A DNA stretch of 6,434 bases. Origin: a bacterium. GTDB taxonomy: Bacteria; Auribacterota; UBA3054; B51-G9. The position numbers were made by a program, and so were the translations under genes. This document shows, in pieces, positions 1-6,129 of this stretch; positions within the stretch are counted from its first letter, which is position 1, and every line of letters begins with the position of its first letter. A model generated the notes under the pieces. It worked only from the letters and a program-made list of their open reading frames with translations, made no database searches and was not told the origin of the DNA. The stretch is taken from assembly GCA_029933535.1 (NCBI GenBank), contig JAOZNZ010000194.1, positions 1 through 6,434 of the forward strand. The letters run 5' to 3'.

Positions 1-1
1 A

Positions 2-61
2 ATGAAAGAACATGGCTTGAATTATTACAGTATCGGTCGGCCGGCAGTAGAAATTGGTTAA
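2..61 (+). CDS. C-terminal end of an upstream gene (5' partial, unidentified)
   Basis: Frame 2 is open from the window edge and ends at TAA (59-61). It reads MKEHGLNYYSIGRPAVEIG; the Met at base 2 may be internal. It is favoured over frame 1, which is also open but runs on through the repeat words to base 94, while this frame stops just where the repeats begin. The residue mix looks like a real protein end, but 19 residues are too few to name a family. The stop codon lies inside the first ATTGGTTAATT repeat word (53-63), so the last codons may have been altered by the repeat. Confidence 0.35.
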   Translation: MKEHGLNYYSIGRPAVEIG

Positions 62-165
62 TTTTAGAATTGCAGAATTGGTTAATTGCAGAATGAACAA
101 GCAAAGCGTGTTACTTTGTTAGGAAAATCACTAAATTCTTAAATTAACCAATTAGCCAATTAACA
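51..165. repeat. AT-rich leader with short direct and inverted repeat words
   Basis: ATTGGTTAATT occurs at 53-63 and 77-87. Its exact reverse complement AATTAACCAAT is at 142-152, followed by a partial copy CCAATTAAC at 156-164. AATTGCAGAAT occurs at 68-78 and 84-94 (period 16). The 11-bp inverted words could form a long hairpin in the kinase leader with a loop of about 54 bases. No convincing promoter or terminator is visible in this stretch. Confidence 0.7.
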
Positions 166-193
166 AATTATATATAGCACCGTATTTTAATGC

Positions 194-202
194 GGGAGAA
201 GG
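194..202 (+). promoter_or_regulatory. Ribosome binding site of the hybrid kinase
   Basis: The purine stretch GGGAGAAGG lies 6 bases before the ATG at 209. It is the clearest Shine-Dalgarno sequence in the window and supports that start. The glycosyltransferase and uvrC-like starts have none. Confidence 0.75.
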
Positions 203-208
203 TTTTCA

Positions 209-3200
209 ATGGAGAAAAAACTCACATCAAAATTTAAAGTATATATTTGCATAAATATTTTATTATTTATTGCATGCTTTTCTATTTTGACTCCTGTTTA
301 TGCATCACAAGATCAAATTGAAAATGATAAAATCGTAATAATAGGCGTGCTTGCAAAGTACGGTTATGCTGCAACGACGCAAAAATGGACACTTACCGCG
401 GAATATCTTACGAAAAAGATTCCGGGTTATTCTTTTGAGATAAAGCCGCTTGGATTTGATGAAATTTTAACTGCAGTTGAAAATAATAAAATTGATTTTA
501 TATTTGCCAATCCTGCTTATTATGTGATGGTGGAACGTGATTACGGCTGTGAACGAATAGCTACATTGTGCAAACTTATATCTGACAATGTTTATACAGT
601 TTTTTCCGGAGTTGTATTTACCCGTGCTGATAATGCTGATATTCATAATTATGACGATCTTAAAGGCAAAAAATTCATGGGAGTTCATAAATATTCGTTT
701 GGCGGATGGCTTATGGCGTTACGCGAATTCAAAAATGCAGGTTTGAATCCATATGATGATTTTAAAGAAATCAGATTTGGCAATACACATCAAGCAGTTG
801 TTATGGATGTGCTTGCAGGAAAAGTAGATGCAGGAACAGTTCGAAGTGGTATTCTGGAAAAATTGGCAAGTGAAAAGAAAATCAACCTTAACGATTTGCG
901 CGTCATAAATAAACAGACAAACGTATGTTCGTTCAAGGTTTTACATTCTACCTCCGATTATCCTGAATGGCCTATTGCAAGATTAAAAAATACCGACTGT
1001 GATCTTGCAAAAAAAGTAATGGTAACTTTAATCGAAATGTCACCAAACGAATCTGCGTGCCAAACGGCGAATTGTGCCGGTTGGACAATACCGCACAATT
1101 ATCAGGCGGTACATCAATGTTTAAAAGAGCTTGGAGTGAGTCCTTATATAGATTACGGCAAGGTGAAATTTCTGGACATATTGGAACAGCATTGGTTATG
1201 GTTATTAGGAATATCGATAACGTTTTCAATATTTTTCCTATATCTTAATATACGATTGAAATTAGTAATTAAGGCTGTAAAAAAAGGAATTCATCAACGT
1301 TTTATAGTAGAGTCGGAATTACAGGATTCAGAACAGAGAAATCTCGCTCTTCTAAAAGCAATTCCGGATCTTATATTTGTTTATGATAGTGAAGGAGTGT
1401 TTTTAGATTTTAATGCCAAAAGTGATAAAGACTTATTGCTGCCTCCCGAACAATTTATAGGGAAAAACATTAAAGATGTTATGCCTGAAAAAATTGCGCA
1501 AGGGACATTTGAGAGTATAAGAAAAACACTTCAAACCGGAGAAATACAATCATTTGATTATTCACTTGAGAAAAAGCAAAAGAAAATGTATTATGAAAGC
1601 AAACACGCGGCTTTTGGTAAAAATAAAGTGATCGCTGTTGTGAGAGATATCACTAAACGTGTGCAGTCAGAAATTGTTTTGCGGGAAAATGAAGAAAAAG
1701 AAAGAAAATTCAGTAAAAGACTGACAGCTTTAAATGAAGTAACTGCAAATTTATCAAAATGTGATAATGAAGATGAATTATGGAGGCAGGCAGTTATTAT
1801 GGGGAAAAACAGATTGGGTTTTGGGCGACTGGGGATTTGGCTTCGCACAAAAAAACAAAATGAGATGCGAGGGACATTCGGCATAGATTTAAATGGAAAT
1901 TTGTTGGATGAGCGGCATTTAAAATATTCTTATAATAAAAGTTCTGAAACACCAATAAATCAATTTATTGAAAATAACAAATCCAGTTATTATAAGGAAA
2001 ATGACATAATAATGGATAACGAAATTAAAAAAATTGTCGGGTATGCCGATCGCGCAGTTTATCCTTTATGGGCAGAAACAAAAATGATTGGCTTAATTGC
2101 GACAGACAATTTTATAGAAAAAAAGCCAATCACAGAAAATGACCGTGAATTACTGGCATTATACGCCAGGCTTCTTGGGCATTTATGTACAAGAAACCGC
2201 GATGAAGAGAAGAAGCTTCAACTTGAACGGCAGATGCAGCATGCTCAAAAACTAGAAAGTTTAGGTGTTCTTGCAGGAGGAATTGCCCATGATTTTAATA
2301 ATATATTGATGGGTGTTATTGGCTATGCAGATTTGACTTTACAGGAACTTCCACCTGCATCACCTGCACGAAACAGTATTAAAGAAATAAATAAATCAGC
2401 GTGCAGAGCGGCTGAATTGGCTAAACAGATGTTAGCGTATTCCGGTAAGGGCAAATTTTTAATTGGCGACATTAATCTTAATAAATTAATTGACGAAATA
2501 AGTCATATTCTAGAAGTTTCAATTTCAAAAAAAGCTATATTAAAATATAATTTTGCTGATAATTTACCACTGTTCAAAGGAGATATTACTCAAATACGGC
2601 AAGTTATAATGAACCTTATTACAAATGCTTCAGAAGCGCTTGATGATATGAACGGTGTTATTTCATTATCAACCGGAACTGTTGAATATAATAATAAAGA
2701 TATCTCCGGATTTAACGGGAATATATTACCGGTAGAAATTGAAAATAAAACTTTAAACGGGACGTACATTTATATAGAAGTTTCTGATACCGGATGTGGA
2801 ATGGATAATGAAATAAAATCAAAAATATTCGATCCGTTCTTTACAACAAAATTTACCGGTCGCGGGTTGGGCATGGCAGCAGTTCGTGGTATTATGCGTG
2901 GGCATAACGGTATAATTGAATTAAATTCAAAACAGGGCAAAGGCACTACATTTAGAATAATGTTTCCTGCAAACACAGAGAAAACTCAATTGATAAAAAC
3001 ACAGGATAATGATAAAATGTTAGAAAATGAATGGCATGGTTCGGGTACTATTCTAATTGCAGATGACGAAGAAACGATTTGCGTAGTCAATAAATATATG
3101 CTTGAACAAATTGGCTTTGATGTACTTACAGCTTACGATGGCGCTGAAGCAGTTAATACTTTCCGTGAACACGCTGACGAAATTGTTTGTGTTCTATTGG

Positions 3201-3400
3201 ATTTGACTATGCCGCGTTTAAGCGGTGAAGAAGTTTTTCAGGAAATAAAGACCATAAAATCAGATGTGAAAGTAATCCTGTCAAGCGGATATGATAAACA
3301 AGACGCGATGCAGCGCTTTTCATGCGAAGGAATTGCAGGTTTTATTCAAAAACCTTATGCATTTGCTTTATTAAAAGAAAAACTGAGAAACATTTTATGA
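209..3400 (+). CDS. Hybrid sensor histidine kinase with periplasmic PhnD/TtrS-like binding domain (PhnD-like-TM-PAS-GAF-HisKA-HATPase-REC)
   Basis: Membrane hybrid histidine kinase, 1063 residues. Residues 10-32 form an export signal or signal anchor, with possible cleavage after VYA (32). Residues about 38-312 resemble the phosphonate-binding-type (PhnD-like, PF12974) domain that also forms the sensor part of the tetrathionate kinase TtrS. Features include FANPAYY (99-105) and a GWTIPHNYQ...CLKELGVSPY stretch. A membrane segment follows at about 326-348. A PAS domain is at about 378-486, a GAF-like domain at about 505-660, and the H-box at about 678-705 with His694 in GGIAHDFNN. The ATPase shows an N-box (N802, N806), G1 box DTGCGMD (860-866), FDPFFTTK and GRGLGMA (884-890). 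The receiver (about 946-1063) has D952/D953, phospho-acceptor D998, S1026 and K1048, so the phosphorelay residues look complete. The ligand is unknown. Seven cysteines in the periplasmic part are unusual. No DNA-binding response regulator is nearby. It overlaps a possible nfo start by ATGA. Confidence 0.95.
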   Translation: MEKKLTSKFKVYICINILLFIACFSILTPVYASQDQIENDKIVIIGVLAKYGYAATTQKWTLTAEYLTKKIPGYSFEIKPLGFDEILTAVENNKIDFIFANPAYYVMVERDYGCERIATLCKLISDNVYTVFSGVVFTRADNADIHNYDDLKGKKFMGVHKYSFGGWLMALREFKNAGLNPYDDFKEIRFGNTHQAVVMDVLAGKVDAGTVRSGILEKLASEKKINLNDLRVINKQTNVCSFKVLHSTSDYPEWPIARLKNTDCDLAKKVMVTLIEMSPNESACQTANCAGWTIPHNYQAVHQCLKELGVSPYIDYGKVKFLDILEQHWLWLLGISITFSIFFLYLNIRLKLVIKAVKKGIHQRFIVESELQDSEQRNLALLKAIPDLIFVYDSEGVFLDFNAKSDKDLLLPPEQFIGKNIKDVMPEKIAQGTFESIRKTLQTGEIQSFDYSLEKKQKKMYYESKHAAFGKNKVIAVVRDITKRVQSEIVLRENEEKERKFSKRLTALNEVTANLSKCDNEDELWRQAVIMGKNRLGFGRLGIWLRTKKQNEMRGTFGIDLNGNLLDERHLKYSYNKSSETPINQFIENNKSSYYKENDIIMDNEIKKIVGYADRAVYPLWAETKMIGLIATDNFIEKKPITENDRELLALYARLLGHLCTRNRDEEKKLQLERQMQHAQKLESLGVLAGGIAHDFNNILMGVIGYADLTLQELPPASPARNSIKEINKSACRAAELAKQMLAYSGKGKFLIGDINLNKLIDEISHILEVSISKKAILKYNFADNLPLFKGDITQIRQVIMNLITNASEALDDMNGVISLSTGTVEYNNKDISGFNGNILPVEIENKTLNGTYIYIEVSDTGCGMDNEIKSKIFDPFFTTKFTGRGLGMAAVRGIMRGHNGIIELNSKQGKGTTFRIMFPANTEKTQLIKTQDNDKMLENEWHGSGTILIADDEETICVVNKYMLEQIGFDVLTAYDGAEAVNTFREHADEIVCVLLDLTMPRLSGEEVFQEIKTIKSDVKVILSSGYDKQDAMQRFSCEGIAGFIQKPYAFALLKEKLRNIL

Positions 3401-3421
3401 AGCTAAAGGATGGATCCGGGA
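3397..3421 (+). promoter_or_regulatory. Kinase stop / nfo start junction (ATGA overlap and internal ribosome binding site)
   Basis: ATGA at 3397-3400 joins the kinase stop TGA (3398-3400) to an ATG in frame with nfo. A second in-frame ATG lies at 3421, preceded by AAAGGATGGA (3405-3414), whose AGGA and GGA are 10 and 6 bases away. The second is preferred because endonuclease IV proteins start at or just before the K-I-G-A-H motif. The first would add MKLKDGSG. Either way the spacing suggests one transcript and probable translational coupling. Confidence 0.6.
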
Positions 3422-4284
3422 TGAAAATTGGTGCTCATATGTCCGTGGCGGGAGGACTGCATTTGGCAGCAAACCGAGCTTCAGATTCCGGTTTCAATTG
3501 TCTTCAACTTTTTACTCAGTCTCCAAGATTATGGAAATCGAAGCTGATTACTCAAAAAGAGATTGACCTGTTCATAGAAGAACGTGAGAAACATAAACTG
3601 AAATTCGTTGTTGTTCATGCTCCTTATCTTCCGAATCTGGCATCACCTGATAAATTGATTTTACAGAAATCCTCTGAAACAGTTTTGCGTGATTTGAAAA
3701 TCGCTGACGCGATAAATGCCGATTATTATGTTCTTCATCCCGGTAGCCACAAGAAAACAGATGTTGATAGTGGAATTGACAGATTAGCAAATTCCCTTTG
3801 TAAAATTTTTCATAAATACACCCCCAATTTAACTTTTTTGCTCGAAACTATGCCGGGTGCGGGATCAATTATAGGCAGCACGTTTACCGAACTTGCAATG
3901 ATAATTAATAAAGTTCACGAAAAGGCACCGGATGTTAAAATGGGAGTTTGCCTTGACACCGCACACATTTTTGCCGCAGGATATGATATAAGAAATGAAA
4001 ACGAACTAAAAAAACTGGTGTCCGAAATCGACAAAAGTATCGGAAGAAAAACAATAAAAATAATCCATTCTAATGATTCACACGAACCGCTTGGCTCAAA
4101 AAAAGACCGGCATAATCATATTGGCAAAGGGGAAATAGGGACAAAAGGTTTTAAGAATATGATGAACATTTCTTTTTTTAGAAAACTTCCATGGATACTT
4201 GAAACACCTAAAAGTGATGATAATAGTGATATAAAAAATAGAAAAAAACTTGAAAAAATTTTTGTTACCGCAAGCGGTAGTTAA
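3421..4284 (+). CDS. nfo: Endonuclease IV (apurinic/apyrimidinic endonuclease, Zn-dependent TIM barrel)
   Basis: Cleaves DNA on the 5' side of abasic sites and removes 3' blocking groups in base excision repair, in the cytoplasm. From the ATG at 3421 it has 287 residues, against 285 for the E. coli enzyme. It begins MKIGAHMSVAGG, the family signature start. All nine metal ligands of the trinuclear zinc site can be placed: H66 (VVVHAPY), H106 (LHPGSH), E142 (LLETMPG), D179 and H182 (CLDTAH), H216 (IIHSND), D229 and H231 (DRHNH) and E261 (ILETP). From D179 on, these match E. coli numbering. It looks intact and active. The start at 3397 would add eight residues. It is likely co-transcribed with the kinase. 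The last codons (GGTAGTTAA) sit in a GGTAGTT word repeated 14 bases later at 4290-4296, so the extreme C-terminus may be repeat-derived. Confidence 0.96.
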   Translation: MKIGAHMSVAGGLHLAANRASDSGFNCLQLFTQSPRLWKSKLITQKEIDLFIEEREKHKLKFVVVHAPYLPNLASPDKLILQKSSETVLRDLKIADAINADYYVLHPGSHKKTDVDSGIDRLANSLCKIFHKYTPNLTFLLETMPGAGSIIGSTFTELAMIINKVHEKAPDVKMGVCLDTAHIFAAGYDIRNENELKKLVSEIDKSIGRKTIKIIHSNDSHEPLGSKKDRHNHIGKGEIGTKGFKNMMNISFFRKLPWILETPKSDDNSDIKNRKKLEKIFVTASGS

Positions 4285-4309
4285 TGGTTGGTAGTTCTTT
4301 GTTTGAGTT

Positions 4310-4334
4310 CAGGTGTCAGGTGTCAGGTGTCAGG
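4310..4334. repeat. 7-bp tandem array, CAGGTGT x3 plus CAGG
   Basis: Three perfect CAGGTGT units and a partial fourth lie in R1 just outside palindrome A. Read on the other strand the unit is ACACCTG, which shares ACACC with the (ACACCGA)n array at the far end of R2. The array is non-coding and 26 bases past the nfo stop. Confidence 0.9.
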
Positions 4335-4345
4335 AAATTACAACT

Positions 4346-4388
4346 CCCCTCCTTGTCGAGGAGGGGTGCCCGATAGGGCGGGGTGGTT
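4346..4388 (+). repeat. Palindromic element A, copy 1 (double hairpin + GGGGTGGTT)
   Basis: The first stem is CCCCTCCT (4346-4353) with AGGAGGGG (4359-4366), loop TGTCG. The second stem is GCCC (4368-4371) with GGGC (4376-4379), loop GATA. The conserved tail GGGGTGGTT ends at 4388. A second copy in reverse orientation is at 6190-6233. No T-tract follows, so it is not a classical intrinsic terminator, though its strong stems lie downstream of nfo and could protect or end that transcript. Confidence 0.85.
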
Positions 4389-4403
4389 AATCCATTAATC
4401 CAT
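4387..4403. repeat. 17-bp direct repeat of TTAATCCA units, left copy
   Basis: TTAATCCATTAATCCAT is two 8-bp TTAATCCA units plus T, lying between palindromes A and B. An exact copy is at 4441-4457 on the other side of B. R2 has the related 8-bp unit TTACTTCA at the corresponding place. Confidence 0.9.
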
Positions 4404-4406
4404 AAT

Positions 4407-4440
4407 AAAATCCCCCTTGCCCCCTTTAGAAAAGGGGGAA
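4407..4440 (+). repeat. Palindromic element B, copy 1 (CCCCCTTT/AAAGGGGG)
   Basis: Starts AAAATCCCCCTTG, followed by stem CCCCCTTT (4420-4427) with AAAGGGGG (4431-4438), loop AGA. The upstream CCCCCTT (4412-4418) could compete for the same G-rich arm. A reverse-oriented copy is at 6130-6163. From memory, similar C-rich/G-rich palindromes recur between genes of many environmental bacteria. Confidence 0.85.
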
Positions 4441-4457
4441 TTAATCCATTAATCCAT
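4441..4457. repeat. 17-bp direct repeat of TTAATCCA units, right copy
   Basis: Exact copy of 4387-4403. The pair brackets element B with 37 bases between. R2 has a single TTAATCCAT word (reverse strand, about 6118-6126) at the same side of its B copy. Confidence 0.9.
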
Positions 4458-4461
4458 TACT

Positions 4462-4477
4462 CGCGCTGGGAAGCGCG
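4462..4477 (+). repeat. Hairpin C, copy 1, immediately upstream of the glycosyltransferase start
   Basis: Perfect stem CGCGCT (4462-4467) with AGCGCG (4472-4477), loop GGGA, giving the core GCTGGGAAGC. The stem ends 12 bases before the ATG at 4490, where a ribosome binding site would be expected. The core matches hairpin C2 at 6055-6073, read on the other strand (GCTGGAAGC). Confidence 0.75.
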
Positions 4478-4489
4478 GCTTACATCCCC

Positions 4490-5341
4490 ATGCTCCCTTT
4501 TATCAGCATCATAATTCCAACTTATAACCGGTATGATTTTTTGCTTGAGGCTGTCCAATCTGTAAAAAATCAAAGCTATAAAAATTTCGAATTAATAATT
4601 GTTGATGATGGCTCAACAGATAAAACTTCAGAATTGTCCGAAAGAAAAGACTTGGTTTATTTAAAACAGGAAAATAAAGGCCCTGCTGCCGCGCGAAACG
4701 CAGGTGTGAAACTTGCCGCCGGGGAATGGATTGCGTTTCTCGATTCTGATGATTTGTGGCATAAGGAAAAATTACAGAAGCAATTGGATTTTATTAATAA
4801 CAATACGGATTGTAAAATTGTTTATACTGATGAATTATGGTTTCGTAAAGGCGTTCGGGTAAATAAAAAAAATATTCATAAAAAATATTCCGGTTGGATT
4901 TATCCTTATTGTCTGAAATTATGTATTGTTGGTGCGTCAACAATTTTAATGACTAAAAATCTTTGGAATGAATTTGATGGAATGGATGAAAATCTTCCCG
5001 TTGCTGAAGATTATGATCTGTGGCTTCGGCTTTCCGCTAAATATAAATTTTATTATCTTGATGAGCAATTAATAACAAAAAACGGCGGTCGCGATGACCA
5101 ACTTTCAATTTCCGTACGCGGAATTGATAAATACAGAATTATCGCTCTTCAAAAAATGATGAATGAAAAAGATTTAAAAGATGAATGGCGGCAAATGACT
5201 TGCAATGAACTTATAAAAAAATGTAAAATATATATGGCAGGATGTAAAAAACACGGAAGAGATGATGAAATTGCCTTCTGCGAAGATATAATTGAGGAAT
5301 ATTCACTACCGGACAAAAAAGATTTGAAAAATGATTTTTAG
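4490..5341 (+). CDS. Family 2 glycosyltransferase (GT-A fold)
   Basis: Predicted inverting glycosyltransferase of 283 residues, transferring a sugar from a nucleotide-sugar donor to an unknown acceptor such as a surface polysaccharide or lipid-linked glycan. It begins with the family pattern ISIIIPTYNR (5-14). Donor-site acidic residues are D39-D40 in VDDGS, the metal-binding DXD-type motif is D85-S-D-D88, and the likely catalytic-base region is AEDYDLWLR (172-180). GPAAARNAG (64-72) is also typical. No transmembrane segment is evident, so it is probably cytoplasmic or loosely membrane-associated. The C-terminal part (about 200-283) contains QLSISVRGIDKYRI and is Lys/Asp/Glu-rich. The start is set by homology: there is no Shine-Dalgarno sequence, and hairpin C1 occupies the upstream region. 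The frame is open back to 4445 with no other ATG. Neighbours give no clue to its pathway. Confidence 0.92.
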   Translation: MLPFISIIIPTYNRYDFLLEAVQSVKNQSYKNFELIIVDDGSTDKTSELSERKDLVYLKQENKGPAAARNAGVKLAAGEWIAFLDSDDLWHKEKLQKQLDFINNNTDCKIVYTDELWFRKGVRVNKKNIHKKYSGWIYPYCLKLCIVGASTILMTKNLWNEFDGMDENLPVAEDYDLWLRLSAKYKFYYLDEQLITKNGGRDDQLSISVRGIDKYRIIALQKMMNEKDLKDEWRQMTCNELIKKCKIYMAGCKKHGRDDEIAFCEDIIEEYSLPDKKDLKNDF

Positions 5342-5367
5342 TCTATGAGAAAACAAAGTAATTAAAA

Positions 5368-5427
5368 AAATCATTCTGCTGTAAATCATTCTGCAAAATA
5401 ATTAACAGCAAAATAATTTAAGTCAAA
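5368..5427. repeat. Four degenerate 15-bp tandem units abutting the uvrC-like start
   Basis: The stretch divides into four 15-base units: AAATCATTCTGCTGT, AAATCATTCTGCAAA, ATAATTAACAGCAAA and ATAATTTAAGTCAAA. The last ends directly before the ATG at 5428. AAATCATTCTGC is exact at 5368-5379 and 5383-5394, and GCAAAATAATT is exact at 5393-5403 and 5408-5418. The array leaves the uvrC-like gene without a Shine-Dalgarno sequence. Confidence 0.75.
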
Positions 5428-6054
5428 ATGAACGATAATAGAAAAGTTGATAATCGGGTTGAATCGGCACCGAAGGTTTCCGGTGTTTATCTTATGAAAG
5501 ATGAAGAGGGGAAAGTAATGTATATCGGGAAAGCAAAAAACCTCCGTTCGCGTGTTCAATCATATTTCAGAGAAAAAGGTGATGGAAGATTTTCTGTAGC
5601 AGTTTTGAGGGATAAAGTTAAAACTGTTGAATATATTACCACAGCAAATGATAAAGAAGCTCTTCTACTTGAAGACAAGTTAATTAAACAATATCAGCCG
5701 AAATACAATATTGACTTAAAAGACGACAGCAGGTATTCATCGGTTAAACTGACAATTCGTGAAGAATACCCGCGATTACTTGTTGTTCATCAAAGAAAAG
5801 ATGACGGATCTTTGTATTTTGGACCGTTTACCTCTGCGTCAGACACAAAAAAAATGGTCAAGAAACTTCAGGAAAAATATAAACTTCGCAGATGTAAAGG
5901 TGATAAACCTAAAAAAGACGGGCCGTGCCTTTATGCGCAAATTGATGGTTGCTCAGCACCATGCAATAACGGGATTTCTTTGTATGAGTATCGTGAAAGA
6001 ATAAAAAAAATAATATCATCACTCCGAAGAGCGGAGATGATGGAGATAAAGTAG
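5428..6054 (+). pseudogene. uvrC: Truncated UvrC: GIY-YIG nuclease domain and four-cysteine region only
   Basis: UvrC makes the dual incisions of nucleotide excision repair with UvrA and UvrB. This frame has 208 residues against about 600 for the full protein. The GIY-YIG domain (about 16-97) looks intact: GVY (19-21), YIGKAK (32-37), R42, E82 and N94. SSVKLTIREEYPRLLV and FGPF follow as in UvrC. The four cysteines C156, C167, C175 and C179 match those reported to bind an Fe-S cluster in E. coli UvrC. Similarity continues to about YRERIKKII (188-196) and then stops. The last dozen codons are encoded by a hairpin repeat (6017-6042). The UVR domain, RNase H-like nuclease domain and tandem helix-hairpin-helix are absent, and no remnant appears downstream. 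It could be a broken gene or a short Cho-like 3'-incision nuclease, but it is shorter than Cho (about 295 residues). Its start has no ribosome binding site. Confidence 0.8.
6017..6042 (+). repeat. Hairpin E at the 3' end of the uvrC-like frame
   Basis: CATCA-CTCCG (6017-6026) pairs with CGGAG-TGATG (6032-6042) with one bulged A (6037) and loop AAGAG. It encodes the residues where similarity to UvrC is lost, which suggests that inserted repeat DNA created the truncated end. Confidence 0.65.
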
Positions 6055-6073
6055 CATAAGCTTCCAGCTTATG
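6055..6073 (-). repeat. Hairpin C, copy 2, directly after the uvrC-like stop
   Basis: CATAAGCT (6055-6062) pairs perfectly with AGCTTATG (6066-6073), loop TCC. On the reverse strand the core is GCTGGAAGC, matching hairpin C1. It begins at the base after the TAG stop. No T-run follows, so classical termination is not supported, although it may define a transcript end. Confidence 0.75.
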
Positions 6074-6098
6074 GAGTATTGGATTGCTGGATTAGGGA

Positions 6099-6112
6099 CG
6101 CTGTCCTCAGCG
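6099..6112 (-). repeat. Hairpin D (CGCTG/CAGCG)
   Basis: CGCTG (6099-6103) pairs with CAGCG (6108-6112), loop TCCT, or AGGA on the other strand. Its GC-rich stem and GGA-containing loop resemble the C hairpins. R1 has no separate counterpart. Confidence 0.5.
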
Positions 6113-6129
6113 GCCTAAATGGATTAAGT

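Noticed and set aside
116..145. Possible sigma-70 promoter (TTGTTA and TTAAAT) before the kinase
   Set aside because: Only four of six matches in each box in very AT-rich sequence; chance matches are expected.
467..2976. Antisense and alternate-frame ORFs inside the kinase gene (including 467-688, 972-1229, 1057-1248, 1591-1884, 2770-2976)
   Set aside because: They overlap a complete, domain-supported gene, have no recognisable motifs and are best explained as shadow frames.
3572..3790. Reverse-strand ORF within nfo
   Set aside because: It lies within an intact endonuclease IV gene with all metal ligands and shows no family features.
4346..4440. Intrinsic terminators after nfo
   Set aside because: The hairpins are strong but lack a T-run after the stem; their copies in R2 show they are repeat elements first. 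A termination effect is possible but not shown.
4341..4460. Small peptide genes reading through the C-rich/G-rich palindromes
   Set aside because: Such frames give Pro/Lys/Gly-rich peptides typical of spurious calls on this repeat type, with no start signals.
5759..6004. 81-residue + strand ORF overlapping the uvrC-like gene
   Set aside because: The uvrC frame has conserved GIY-YIG and cysteine motifs over the same bases; this is its shifted shadow.
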